In this document: piece by piece, positions 33,513-44,126 of the stretch
How positions within the stretch are numbered: the first letter of the stretch is position 1
Layout of the letters: each line of letters begins with the position of its first letter
Assembly (NCBI RefSeq): GCF_001594145.1
Contig: NZ_LVCF01000038.1
Coordinates: forward strand, 186,001 to 250,000
Reading direction: 5' to 3'
From: Branchiibius sp. NY16-3462-2
GTDB taxonomy: Bacteria > Actinomycetota > Actinomycetes > Actinomycetales > Dermatophilaceae
DNA: 64,000 bases
Position numbers and translations under genes: made by a program
Notes under the pieces: generated by a model
Database searches by the model: none
What the model saw: only the letters and a program-made list of their open reading frames with translations
What the model was told of the DNA's origin: nothing

Positions 33513-33579
33513 GTCGCGGTTTCGTCAACAGTTGCGGTGTCTGGGCTTGATCACCCAATGATTGGTGGTGGTTTCGTCA
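33513..33579. repeat. Two inverted-orientation copies of the TGACGAAACCGC repeat
   Basis: Cores GTCGCGGTTTCGTCA (33513-33527) and GTGGTGGTTTCGTCA (33565-33579) are the reverse complement of the pair after the glycosyltransferase gene at 3.3 kb. They fill the gap between the LLM gene's 3' end and the toxin-antitoxin promoter. Confidence 0.55.
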
Positions 33580-33595
33580 ATTGTCGAGGCGTGCC

Positions 33596-34549
33596 CTACG
33601 ACTGGTTCAACGGTGCCAGCGCTTCGCCGAGTTGGGTGACGCGGCCCTCGACGTGACCGTTGGCGATCAGGTTCACCGTCACCCCGTCGACGCCGCGGTC
33701 GAGCAGCGACTGGACACCAGCCGCCACCTCCGAACTGTCGCCGATCAGCACCGACCCAGCGCGCTGGCCCGCCTCCGGGTGATCCGCGACGAACGCGTCG
33801 AACTCCTGCTGCGCCTGCTCGTGGGTCGGGGCGATGCAGGCGCTGGCCTGGATGCTGACAGTGATCTCCGAGCGGTCGCGGCCGAGGCGTTCGCAGTGAC
33901 CGGCCAGCGCGTCCAGCTTGCGCGGGATCTCATCCGGTGCGCAGATCAGGTTGGACTCATCGCCGTACTGCGCCACCAGACGCAGCGTCTTCTTCTCGCC
34001 GGCGCCACCGATCAGGACCGGGATCGGGCTGAGCGGTGCGGGGTGGTTCATCGCGTCATGGACTGTGTAGTACTTGCCCTCAAGAGACGGGTTCTCGCCG
34101 CGCAGCATCCCGGTAAGGATCTGCAGCGATTCCTCCAGCTTCTCGAATCGCTCTGTGAACGTGTCGAATTCGTAGCCAAGACTGTTGTGTTCGAGCTCGA
34201 ACCAGCCGGCACCGATACCTAATTGGGCGCGGCCACCGGACACCACATCGAGCGCCGTCACTTCCTTGGCCAGCAGCGTCGGGTTGCGGTAGGTGTTGCC
34301 GGTGACCAACGCCGACAGCCGCACGCGTTCGGTGTGCTGCGACAGCGCCGACAGCAGCGTGTAGCACTCGAGCATCGGCTGGTCCGGAGAGCCGATCATC
34401 GCCAGTTGGTAGAAGTGGTCCATCACCAGGACCGTGTCGAAACCCGACGCCTCGGCCTCGCGGGCCTGGCGCACCACGGTCGGAAACAGCTGATCGGGCG
34501 CGCTGTCGGGGTAGCTGAAGTTGGGGATCTGGTAGCCCAAACGTGTCAT
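33596..34549 (-). CDS. LLM-class F420-dependent oxidoreductase
   Basis: A 317-residue luciferase-like TIM-barrel enzyme. DTVLVMDHFYQL, ALVTGNTYRNPTLLAKEVTALDVVSGGRAQLGIGAGWFELEH and PVLIGGAGEKKTLRLVAQYGDESN are diagnostic of F420-dependent members. It is longer than its relative at 11.7 kb, with a complete C-terminal region. ATG 34549 is preceded by the end of the reductase gene by 10 bases, so both lie in one minus-strand unit. Substrate unknown. Confidence 0.87.
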   Translation of the reverse strand: MTRLGYQIPNFSYPDSAPDQLFPTVVRQAREAEASGFDTVLVMDHFYQLAMIGSPDQPMLECYTLLSALSQHTERVRLSALVTGNTYRNPTLLAKEVTALDVVSGGRAQLGIGAGWFELEHNSLGYEFDTFTERFEKLEESLQILTGMLRGENPSLEGKYYTVHDAMNHPAPLSPIPVLIGGAGEKKTLRLVAQYGDESNLICAPDEIPRKLDALAGHCERLGRDRSEITVSIQASACIAPTHEQAQQEFDAFVADHPEAGQRAGSVLIGDSSEVAAGVQSLLDRGVDGVTVNLIANGHVEGRVTQLGEALAPLNQS

Positions 34550-34559
34550 GTCTTCGACG

Positions 34560-35375
34560 CTACTCGCGCAGGAACTCCCGCGCGCCGCGCAATCGGGTGG
34601 CCAGGCTGGCCTGTGTAGCACTGCTGTCCAGACGTACGTCGCGTGGTCGCCACCGCTCCATGTCCTGGGTTCGCGAGGGGAGGCAATCGGGATCCAGCCC
34701 GTCACGGGTCGCGATCAGCTGGCCCAACTCGAGCCGGGACACCGCATCGGCGCCTCCCACGTGGTGGATGCCACTGCGATCGCCCAGGGCCAATTCCAGC
34801 AGCGCAGACGCGAGATCGGCCACGTGCACCGGGCAGCGGAACTCATCGGTGAACAGGAATCCCGCACCGCCAGAAGCCAGTTCGTGCACGAACTGCTCCG
34901 GCTGCGACCGGCCGTCGGAGCTGATGATCAGCGACGACCGGGCGATGATCGCGCCCGGGTCGATCGTCGCAACGGCGACCTCGGCGGCTGCCTTCGCTGC
35001 GCCGTACGGGGTAATAGGAGACGGATCGTCGCTCTCGAAATAGGGGGAGGGTTGACCCGCGAACAGCGCGTCCGAACTCACGTGCACCAGGCGGGCACTC
35101 ACGGCAGAGGAAACGCTGGCGAGCCGGGCGGCACCCAGCGCGGCGACCTGCCAGTCCGCGCCGGCGTACGCCGCATTGATGATGATCTCGGGCCGCACGT
35201 CGGCGAGAACGTCGCTGACGTCTGAGGGGGAGCGCAGGTCCAGATGCCGCCACGTCACCCACGGCTCCCCGGGCCACCTCGCGAAGGTGCCGACCGGATC
35301 GTGACCCTGCTCGAGGCAGCGCAGCAGCAACTCGCCACCCAGCAGACCGGTCCCGCCGACGATGAGGATGCGCAC
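34560..35375 (-). CDS. dTDP-4-dehydrorhamnose reductase-like SDR
   Basis: A 271-residue extended short-chain dehydrogenase of the RmlD/sugar-nucleotide-binding type. MRILIVGGTGLLGGELLLRCLEQGHD is the NAD(P) loop; LVHVSSDALFAGQPSPYFESDDPSPITPYGAAKAAAE contains Ser and YxxxK of the active site; CPVHVADLASALLELAL is family-typical. No other rhamnose genes are nearby, so it may act on another nucleotide sugar or on a small carbonyl compound. The start is GTG 35375. Confidence 0.8.
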   Translation of the reverse strand: MRILIVGGTGLLGGELLLRCLEQGHDPVGTFARWPGEPWVTWRHLDLRSPSDVSDVLADVRPEIIINAAYAGADWQVAALGAARLASVSSAVSARLVHVSSDALFAGQPSPYFESDDPSPITPYGAAKAAAEVAVATIDPGAIIARSSLIISSDGRSQPEQFVHELASGGAGFLFTDEFRCPVHVADLASALLELALGDRSGIHHVGGADAVSRLELGQLIATRDGLDPDCLPSRTQDMERWRPRDVRLDSSATQASLATRLRGAREFLRE

Positions 35376-35498
35376 CCGCCGATCGTAGGGCCGCAGGGCT
35401 GCCGGGACGCCGGTCGCGGTGGGAGGATCGGAGGGAGCCACACCCCACGTCAGGTTAGGTCTGCCTTCGCTGAAAGACCGCGGGCCGATGTGAGAACA

Positions 35499-35518
35499 TT
35501 ATCTTGACGTCAAGATAA
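35499..35518. promoter_or_regulatory. Perfect 20-bp palindrome upstream of aconitase
   Basis: TTATCTTGACGTCAAGATAA is its own reverse complement and lies 24 bases before the acnA start, between the divergent SDR gene and acnA. It contains TTGACG, which might serve as a -35 box, so bound protein could block transcription. The regulator is unidentified. No acnR-like TetR gene follows acnA here, unlike in corynebacteria. Confidence 0.7.
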
Positions 35519-35541
35519 ATCGATCGGACGAAGGAGTCGTC

Positions 35542-38304
<2,763 letters not shown>

Positions 38305-38322
38305 GCCCGATTACGTACGCCG

Positions 38323-38355
38323 CGAAGGGGAGTCCCGCTGGGGGGCTCCCCTTCG
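38323..38355 (+). terminator. Strong hairpin terminator after acnA
   Basis: CGAAGGGGAG pairs with CTCCCCTTCG around a short GC-rich loop, 18 bases past the stop. It is followed by CGTCGTGCTTGG with only scattered Ts. Confidence 0.8.
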
Positions 38356-38380
38356 TCGTGCTTGGGTGAGCCCGTTGACG

Positions 38381-38422
38381 TATGGCAACTATAGTTGCTG
38401 AACCTCTACTATAGTTGCCATA
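38381..38422. promoter_or_regulatory. Twin ACTATAGT operator before the nucleotidyltransferase gene
   Basis: TATGGCAACTATAG (38381-38394) and its exact inverse CTATAGTTGCCATA (38409-38422) flank 14 bases. The left site is also a palindrome by itself, GCAACTATAGTTGC. The right site abuts the AGGAGG ribosome site. TTGACG at 38375-38380 could be a -35 box. The winged-helix domain of the downstream protein is the likely binder. Confidence 0.75.
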
Positions 38423-38432
38423 GGAGGTAGTC

Positions 38433-39065
38433 GTGGACTCACGCCATCCGCTAGCAGTCATTACGCCCACCCTGGACGGCGACGTCTTGATGTGTCTGGC
38501 GCGCGCAGAGGAGAGCTTCACCCCGGGGCAGCTACAACGAATGCTGCCTGACGCTTCGGTGCACGGTATCCGGAAGGTCCTCAATCGGCTTGCGGCTCAA
38601 GGAATTGTGGCGACTTCGCGGGGCGGAGGCGCTGCGGTCATGTATTCGCTGAATCGGGATCACCTCGCCGCGAATGCCGTGATGGATCTGGTGTTCCAAG
38701 CACAGCGGTTGGCTGATCGGCTTGAATCCGCGCTGAGTAGATGGCAGGTAAAGCCCTGGTACGCGGCCCTTTTCGGTTCATGGGCGCGTGGATCCGCGCA
38801 GGGAGATTCCGATGTAGACATTTTCTTGGTCCGGCCGGCCGCAACCGACGACGAGGTGTGGGATGCGCAGGTGCTCGACCTCGAGCAGGCAGTCACGAAG
38901 TGGACCGGAAATGATGCGCAATGCTTCACGGTCGACCGAGCAGATCTCAAGTCTCTGAACAACGATCCGGTTCTTGGCTCGATTCAACACGAAGGGCTCA
39001 CTCTCCACGGGAGCAAGAGTGACTTCTCGCGCCAGTTCCGGGCCGTATCTCCGCAGCGCGCATGA
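38433..39065 (+). CDS. Winged-helix fused to MNT-type nucleotidyltransferase
   Basis: A 210-residue protein. Residues about 15-75 resemble a winged helix (FTPGQLQRMLPDASVHGIRKVLNRLAAQGIVATSRGGGAAVMYSLN). The C-terminal half is a minimal nucleotidyltransferase with ALFGSWARGSAQGDSDVDIFLV: GSW at 115-117 and Asp127/Asp129 are the catalytic signature. MNT proteins act as antitoxins or partners of HEPN RNases by AMPylating them. GTG 38433 follows AGGAGG. It overlaps the next, HEPN-like, gene by 4 bases. GC content is lower than in flanking core genes. Autoregulation via the upstream operator is inferred. Confidence 0.8.
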   Translation: MDSRHPLAVITPTLDGDVLMCLARAEESFTPGQLQRMLPDASVHGIRKVLNRLAAQGIVATSRGGGAAVMYSLNRDHLAANAVMDLVFQAQRLADRLESALSRWQVKPWYAALFGSWARGSAQGDSDVDIFLVRPAATDDEVWDAQVLDLEQAVTKWTGNDAQCFTVDRADLKSLNNDPVLGSIQHEGLTLHGSKSDFSRQFRAVSPQRA

Positions 39066-39286
39066 GGACAAAGCGCTCCAGCCCGGCGGTGATCGCGGGA
39101 CGTCTCGCCAAAGCCGCCCAGTTCGCAGATGTCGCGCGCGGCCTGACCACTGATTCGGAGGCGGACTCGGCGGACGCATTCGTCGCGCTTGCAGTGCTGT
39201 CGGGAATCGCATCGTCTGACGTGATCTGTTGCGTTCGTCTTGGCGAATACTCCAGCGGGCAAAGCCATTCCGAGACGGTGTCCTAG
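39062..39286 (+). CDS. Short HEPN-like partner protein, probably truncated
   Basis: A 74-residue protein, ATG overlapping the nucleotidyltransferase stop. RLAKAAQFADVARG, then SADAFVALAVLSGIASSDVICCVRLGEYSSGQSHSE, resembles the N-terminal half of an actinobacterial helical family that accompanies such nucleotidyltransferases and normally runs to about 130 residues. The frame stops right after SHSETVS, so the C-terminal helices are missing. It may be a decayed toxin or partner. The HEPN assignment rests on pattern and context only. Confidence 0.55.
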   Translation: MRTKRSSPAVIAGRLAKAAQFADVARGLTTDSEADSADAFVALAVLSGIASSDVICCVRLGEYSSGQSHSETVS

Positions 39287-39355
39287 AGACCGCAACACGC
39301 CTCAGCTAGGTCCGAGACCGCGCTTTCTACACCCGGTCGAGCAGCCAGGCGTGAC

Positions 39356-39919
39356 TCACCAGTTGGTGCGATCGGTTGCCAACGCGGCGTACGCATATCC
39401 GTCGACCCAGCCCAACTCGTGATGCCACGAGTCCTGCACGCCATGCCGCTCGCGGCGCATGCCAGCCTTCTCCAGCACCCGGGCGGACGCACTGTTGTCG
39501 GCGAAACACCCTGCGGTGACACGGCGTAGACCAAGATCGACGAACGCCGCGTGCAGTAGTCCCCGCGCGATGGCGGTCGCCACTCCGCGCCCGGAGCACG
39601 CCGGCCGCACGATATAGCCGATCCCCGCCTCCGTCCCTTTGGGCCAGCCGGGCTGATGCATCCCGTCGGCGAGTTCGAGGAATCCCATCCCCACGGCGCT
39701 GCCGTCGAGGATCGCCACACAGGAGAAGTCGGTGTCGCTGGTGGCGACGGCCGACCACTCGGCCCGGAAGGCCTCCGGATCAACGTGGGTCCGCAGCATC
39801 CACCGGTTCACGTCCGGCAGGTTCCGGAACGCCAGGAGGTCCTCGATCTCAGAGGCCGATGGATAGCGCAGGGTCAGTCCATCAACCAGTTTTGGCCAGG
39901 GTCGCGGCATGCGACTCAT
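39356..39919 (-). CDS. GNAT family N-acetyltransferase (RimJ/RimL-like)
   Basis: A 187-residue acetyltransferase of the RimJ/RimL subgroup. LTLRYPSASEIEDLLAFRNLPDVNRWMLR opens the fold; IGYIVRPACSGRGVATAIARGLLHAAFVDLGLRRVTAGCFADNSASARVLEKAGMRRE holds the acetyl-CoA loop (SGRGVA) and the conserved NxxSxxVLEKxGM. Substrate may be a protein N-terminus or a small amine. Start at 39919 or the in-frame ATG 39910. It follows the broken hydrolase on the same strand. Confidence 0.85.
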   Translation of the reverse strand: MSRMPRPWPKLVDGLTLRYPSASEIEDLLAFRNLPDVNRWMLRTHVDPEAFRAEWSAVATSDTDFSCVAILDGSAVGMGFLELADGMHQPGWPKGTEAGIGYIVRPACSGRGVATAIARGLLHAAFVDLGLRRVTAGCFADNSASARVLEKAGMRRERHGVQDSWHHELGWVDGYAYAALATDRTNW

Positions 39920-39970
39920 CCTGCGAGCCGCCAGGATCGCTGTCGACCGATTTTCGACCCAGGTGGCGGG

Positions 39971-40724
39971 TCAGCCGACTGGCCGGACCGCCTCGGCCAG
40001 CCGATCGGCGTACTCATCGGGTTGTTCGATGTAGGAAAAGTGGCCGGACCGCTCGAACGAGACGACCTCGCCGCCGTCGACCTGCGAACGGAAGGCATCG
40101 ATGATCGCCGGTGGACAGACCAAATCCTTGGATCCCACGAAAAGGTATGAACGGCAGGCAAGTTGGGCCAGACGAGGTGTGCGATCGCGGTAGAGGTCCC
40201 CAACAAGCGGTAGGTGGCTGACGCCTTTGGCCCAGTCCAGGTCGGTGGGAGCCTGGCTGGCAAGTTCAAGGTAGGTCGCCAGGCCGTTCTCGTCATAGGT
40301 GAACAACCGCAGGTAGTCCGGGCCCAGTTCCTGCATGGCAGACAGCACCTGCGGGTCGAACATCAGCCGCTGCGGCGACTGCGCTGCCCTGCGGCAGATC
40401 CCGGCCGCCTCCGACTTGCCGGCAGCTTCCAGGAGACTTGCGGCGACTGGCAGTCGATAGCGGTCCGTGGCGTCGCAGTCCCACGAGGGGCAGTCGAAGA
40501 CCGCCACCTGGATCGACTCCGGATGCTGGAGCGCATAGTCCAGCAGGTAGCCACCGCCGGCGGAATGACCCACCGCGCTCCACCAGCCGGTCACCGACGC
40601 TGGTCATGAAGTCCCAGCATGAGTTGCCGGGGCCACCGTGGACGAAGAGAACCGGCACAGCATCTCGTGGCCCGCGGTCATCGACGTACACATGGACATC
40701 GTTGATCTCGATGAGGCCGCTCAC
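39971..40724 (-). pseudogene. Alpha/beta hydrolase (proline iminopeptidase-like) broken by internal deletion
   Basis: The 5' part encodes MSGLIEINDVHVYVDDRG, then VPVLFVHGGPGNSCWDFMTSVGDRL, the oxyanion-hole region of an alpha/beta hydrolase. Directly afterwards, in another frame, comes WSAVGHSAGGGYLLDYALQHPE, the nucleophile elbow, and the rest continues normally to FERSGHFSYIEQPDEY with the catalytic His. About 50 residues expected between HGGPG and GHSAGG are missing and the frame shifts at the junction near 40595-40605. The gene cannot make the full enzyme. The 3' part alone stays open as a 207-codon frame but lacks the first strands. Confidence 0.8.
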
Positions 40725-40845
40725 GCACGCTCCTTGGTCTGCCGGATGGTCCCCAGGGTGTTTTCAGGCCCGGAAGTCCCCAGCGTAAGAACTTTCGGTG
40801 TCCAATAGGTGATTGGAAACAATTTCCCGACCGGAGGTTCGCACT

Positions 40846-42189
40846 GTGTCTGCTCCATCGTCCCGTCAGTCCGTCCGCAGCAGCGTCGCTACGGGTCGTC
40901 TTCCCAACCTCAGCCGTCGTCAGCTCGTCGTCGGGGGCGGTGCCCTGGCCGCCGGTGGACTGCTGCTCGGCGGGCCGGCCGGAGCGGCATCTGCCACAAC
41001 CCGGGCGGTCACCAGCACCGATCAGAAGATCGCCAACCACCACTTCCGCGCACCGTTCGATTTCCTGCGTGGCAGTCGCGACGGCGCCATCCCGACCCGG
41101 CTGGGCCTGCGTCTTGGCCACACCAGCAAGACCCGCACGTACGCCGATCTGGCCCCTGGCAGCCCCACCGTCACCTATGACTACGGCTCCTGGACGTCAC
41201 CGTGGCTGAGCAGTGGTTTCGCCCTCAACGAGTTGATCAGTTCGTGGAACGCCGACACTCCGAACGGCACCTGGATCGAGTCCCAGGTCCGCGGTGTGGA
41301 TGAGACCGGGACGACCTCCGACTGGTTCGTGCTGGGTCGCTGGTGCAGCAACGACCTGGCCGACGGTGGCGCGATCAGCCGCACCTCGGTCGACGACCAG
41401 GCCACCGACATCGCGACCGTGTGGACCGACACGCTGCACGTCTACAGCGGCCACACCTTTAGCAAGGTCCAGTTGCGAATCCTGTTGATGCGCAAGGCCG
41501 GAACCCGGTTGACCCCAACCGTCAGCTTCTTCGGTGCGGTCGCCTCGAACCTGCCGGACGACGTACCGTCGACCAGCTCGTTCGGGCTGCGCAGTGGGAT
41601 CGCGCTCCCGGTACCGCCCTACTCCCAGGAGTTGCACGAGGGGCAGTACCCGCAGTGGGACAACGGCGGCGAAGCGTGGTGCTCGCCGACGTCGACCTCG
41701 ATGGTGGTCGCCTACTGGCGCCGTGGCCCGTCCGCCAAGGACCTTGCCTGGGTCGAGCCCAAGGTGGACCCGCAGGTGGCGTACGCCGCGCGCAACACCT
41801 ACGACGCGGCGTACGAAGGATGCGGCAACTGGCCGTTCAACACGGCGTACGCCGGGCGGTGGGGTCTGGAGGCGTACGTCACCCGGCTGCGCAACCTGCG
41901 GGAGGCCGAGCCGTTCCTCCGTGCTGGCATTCCGCTGATCACCTCGATCGCCTTCGAGCCCGGCGAGCTCGACGGTGCGGGTTACAGCACCGACGGTCAC
42001 TTGATGGTGCTGGCCGGCTTCACCGACAAGGGCGACGTGGTCATGAACGACCCCGCTAGTCACCTGATCAAGTCCGATGCAGCCGTCCGCACGACCTACC
42101 GGCGCGACCAGTTCGAGAAGCTCTGGCTGGCGGCCAGCGGCGGCACGGCGTACGTCATCCACCCGCCCCACCTGCGCGCCAGGCACTGA
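40846..42189 (+). CDS. Tat-exported C39-like peptidase domain protein
   Basis: A 447-residue secreted protein. The N-terminus carries a twin-arginine signal, LSRRQLVVGGGALAAGGLLLGGPAGAASA. A beta-rich domain follows (residues about 60-250). The C-terminal part is a C39-like papain-fold domain: GEAWCSPTSTSMVVAYW holds the likely catalytic Cys, TDGHLMVLAGFTDKGDVVMNDPAS the His and Asn/Asp. Substrate unknown; it may process wall-associated or extracellular peptides. GTG 40846 follows CCGGAGG. It is divergent from the broken hydrolase. Confidence 0.83.
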   Translation: MSAPSSRQSVRSSVATGRLPNLSRRQLVVGGGALAAGGLLLGGPAGAASATTRAVTSTDQKIANHHFRAPFDFLRGSRDGAIPTRLGLRLGHTSKTRTYADLAPGSPTVTYDYGSWTSPWLSSGFALNELISSWNADTPNGTWIESQVRGVDETGTTSDWFVLGRWCSNDLADGGAISRTSVDDQATDIATVWTDTLHVYSGHTFSKVQLRILLMRKAGTRLTPTVSFFGAVASNLPDDVPSTSSFGLRSGIALPVPPYSQELHEGQYPQWDNGGEAWCSPTSTSMVVAYWRRGPSAKDLAWVEPKVDPQVAYAARNTYDAAYEGCGNWPFNTAYAGRWGLEAYVTRLRNLREAEPFLRAGIPLITSIAFEPGELDGAGYSTDGHLMVLAGFTDKGDVVMNDPASHLIKSDAAVRTTYRRDQFEKLWLAASGGTAYVIHPPHLRARH

Positions 42190-42217
42190 GGGAGCCGCCC
42201 AGCGGGCGCGCGCGTCG

Positions 42218-42223
42218 TAGACT
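42218..42223 (+). promoter_or_regulatory. Candidate -10 box TAGACT before dxs
   Basis: TAGACT lies 31 bases upstream of GTG 42255, leaving room for the GAGGAAAGG ribosome site. Unlike several neighbours this would be a leadered transcript. Confidence 0.4.
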
Positions 42224-42254
42224 CAGGGGACTTTGAGGAAAGGCGTGCGTACCT

Positions 42255-44123
42255 GTGGGACTGCTCGACGGCATTAACGGCCCGGCCGACGTCAAGGCGA
42301 TCCCGGCGGAGAGGTTGGACGATCTCGCTGCGGAGATCCGGACGTTCCTGGTGGAGTCGGTGTCGCGCACCGGTGGTCACCTGGGACCCAACCTCGGCGT
42401 GGTCGAGCTCACCATCGCCCTGCACCGGGTCTTTGACAGTCCGAAGGACGCGATCGTCCTGGACACCGGCCACCAGTCGTACGTGCACAAACTGCTCACC
42501 GGTCGGCACGACTTCTCCAAGCTGAAGAAGCAGGGCGGTCTGTCGGGTTATCCCAACCGCGCTGAGTCCGAGCACGACGTCGTCGAGAGCTCGCACGCCT
42601 CTACGTCGCTGTCGTGGGCAGAGGGCATCGCGAAGGCACGCGTGTTGTCCGGCCAGAGCGACCGGCACACGGTGGCCGTCATCGGAGATGGCGCGCTCAC
42701 CGGCGGGATGGCCTGGGAGGCGCTGAACAACATCGCCGTCGACACGGATCTGCCGCTGGTGATCGTCGTCAACGACAACGAGCGGTCCTATGCCCCGACG
42801 ATCGGTGGGCTCGCCGATCACCTGGCAGCGCTGCGCACCACCCGCACCTACGAGCGGATGCTGGACTGGGGCAAGGACACGCTGCAGCACACACCGGTCG
42901 TCGGACAGGCGATGTTCGAGACGCTGCACGGGGTGAAGAAGGGCCTGAAGGACATCGTCGCCCCGCAACAGGGGATGTTCGAGGACCTGGGGCTGAAATA
43001 CGTCGGGCCCGTCGACGGACACGACGTCGGTGCGGTCGAGCAGGCGCTGACCCGCGCACGGGACTTCGGCGGCCCCGTCCTGGTGCACGTCATCACCCAG
43101 AAGGGCCGGGGCTATCAACCGGCGCTGGAGGACCTGGCCGACCACATGCACGGCATCGGCAAGATCAACCCGGAGACCGGGCTGCCGTTCGAGGTGTCGG
43201 GGAAGATCTGGACGGACGAGTTCGCCGAGGAGATGGTGCGCGTCGGCCAGGAGCGTCCCGACGTCGTCGCGATCACCGCTGCCATGCTGATCCCGGTCGG
43301 GTTGGACAAGTTCGCCGCGGCCTACCCCGAGCGGGTCTTCGACGTCGGGATCGCCGAGCAGCACGCGGTCACGATGGCCGCCGGACTGTCCTTCGGCGGC
43401 ATGCATCCGGTCGTCGCGATCTACTCGACCTTCCTGAACCGGGCCTTCGACCAATTGCTGATGGAGGCCGCGCTGCACAAGCAGGGCGTCACCCTGGTGC
43501 TTGACCGCGCAGGGATCACCGGCTCGGACGGTCCGTCGCACAACGGCATGTGGGACATGGCGATCGCCTCGATCGTGCCCGGGCTGCGCCTGGCTGCTCC
43601 CCGCGACGGCCAGCAGGTCGTCCTTCAGGTGCGCGAGGCGCTCGATGTTGACGATGCACCCACGGTGGTGCGTTTCCCCAAGGGTGACGTCGCCGAGCCG
43701 CTGACGGCCGTCGCCCAGCGCGGAGGGCTCGACGTCCTGCTGGACACCCCGGACGCACCCGATGTGCTGCTCGTCGGAGTGGGTGCGATGTGTGCGACAG
43801 CTCTCGGTGTCGCGGAAAAGCTTGCGGCGCAAGGGATTACCTCGCGAGTCATCGACCCGCGGTGGGTGCTGCCCATCGCACCGGCTCTGGTCGAGGAGGC
43901 CCGCGCCGCCGGCCAGGTGGTCGTGATCGAAGACGGCCTGGTGACCAACGGGGTGGGGCAGGCGCTGGGCTTCGCGTTGCGTGATGCTGCCGTAGCCACC
44001 CCGTTGCGCACGTTCGGTGTGCCGCAGGAATTCCTGGAGCACGCCTCCCGTGGGCAGGTGCTGGACGCCATCGGCCTGACCCCGGACGTCATCGCGACGA
44101 AGCTGATCGCCGACCTGACCTGA
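42255..44123 (+). CDS. dxs: 1-deoxy-D-xylulose-5-phosphate synthase
   Basis: Condenses pyruvate and glyceraldehyde 3-phosphate with thiamine diphosphate, the first step of the MEP isoprenoid pathway; 622 residues. TGHQSYVHKLLTGR and GGLSGYPNRAESEHD lie in the N-terminal domain; VIGDGALTGGMAWEALNN is the ThDP-Mg motif; DVGIAEQHAVTMAAGLSFGG holds the catalytic Glu of the transketolase centre; DRAGITGSDGPSHNGMWD binds substrate. GTG start. It ends 3 bases from the convergent GDPD stop. Confidence 0.96.
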   Translation: MGLLDGINGPADVKAIPAERLDDLAAEIRTFLVESVSRTGGHLGPNLGVVELTIALHRVFDSPKDAIVLDTGHQSYVHKLLTGRHDFSKLKKQGGLSGYPNRAESEHDVVESSHASTSLSWAEGIAKARVLSGQSDRHTVAVIGDGALTGGMAWEALNNIAVDTDLPLVIVVNDNERSYAPTIGGLADHLAALRTTRTYERMLDWGKDTLQHTPVVGQAMFETLHGVKKGLKDIVAPQQGMFEDLGLKYVGPVDGHDVGAVEQALTRARDFGGPVLVHVITQKGRGYQPALEDLADHMHGIGKINPETGLPFEVSGKIWTDEFAEEMVRVGQERPDVVAITAAMLIPVGLDKFAAAYPERVFDVGIAEQHAVTMAAGLSFGGMHPVVAIYSTFLNRAFDQLLMEAALHKQGVTLVLDRAGITGSDGPSHNGMWDMAIASIVPGLRLAAPRDGQQVVLQVREALDVDDAPTVVRFPKGDVAEPLTAVAQRGGLDVLLDTPDAPDVLLVGVGAMCATALGVAEKLAAQGITSRVIDPRWVLPIAPALVEEARAAGQVVVIEDGLVTNGVGQALGFALRDAAVATPLRTFGVPQEFLEHASRGQVLDAIGLTPDVIATKLIADLT

Positions 44124-44126
44124 GCC

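Noticed and set aside
42096..44042. Long minus-strand frame antisense to dxs
   Set aside because: Dxs is complete with all cofactor motifs; the antisense frame has no coding signature.
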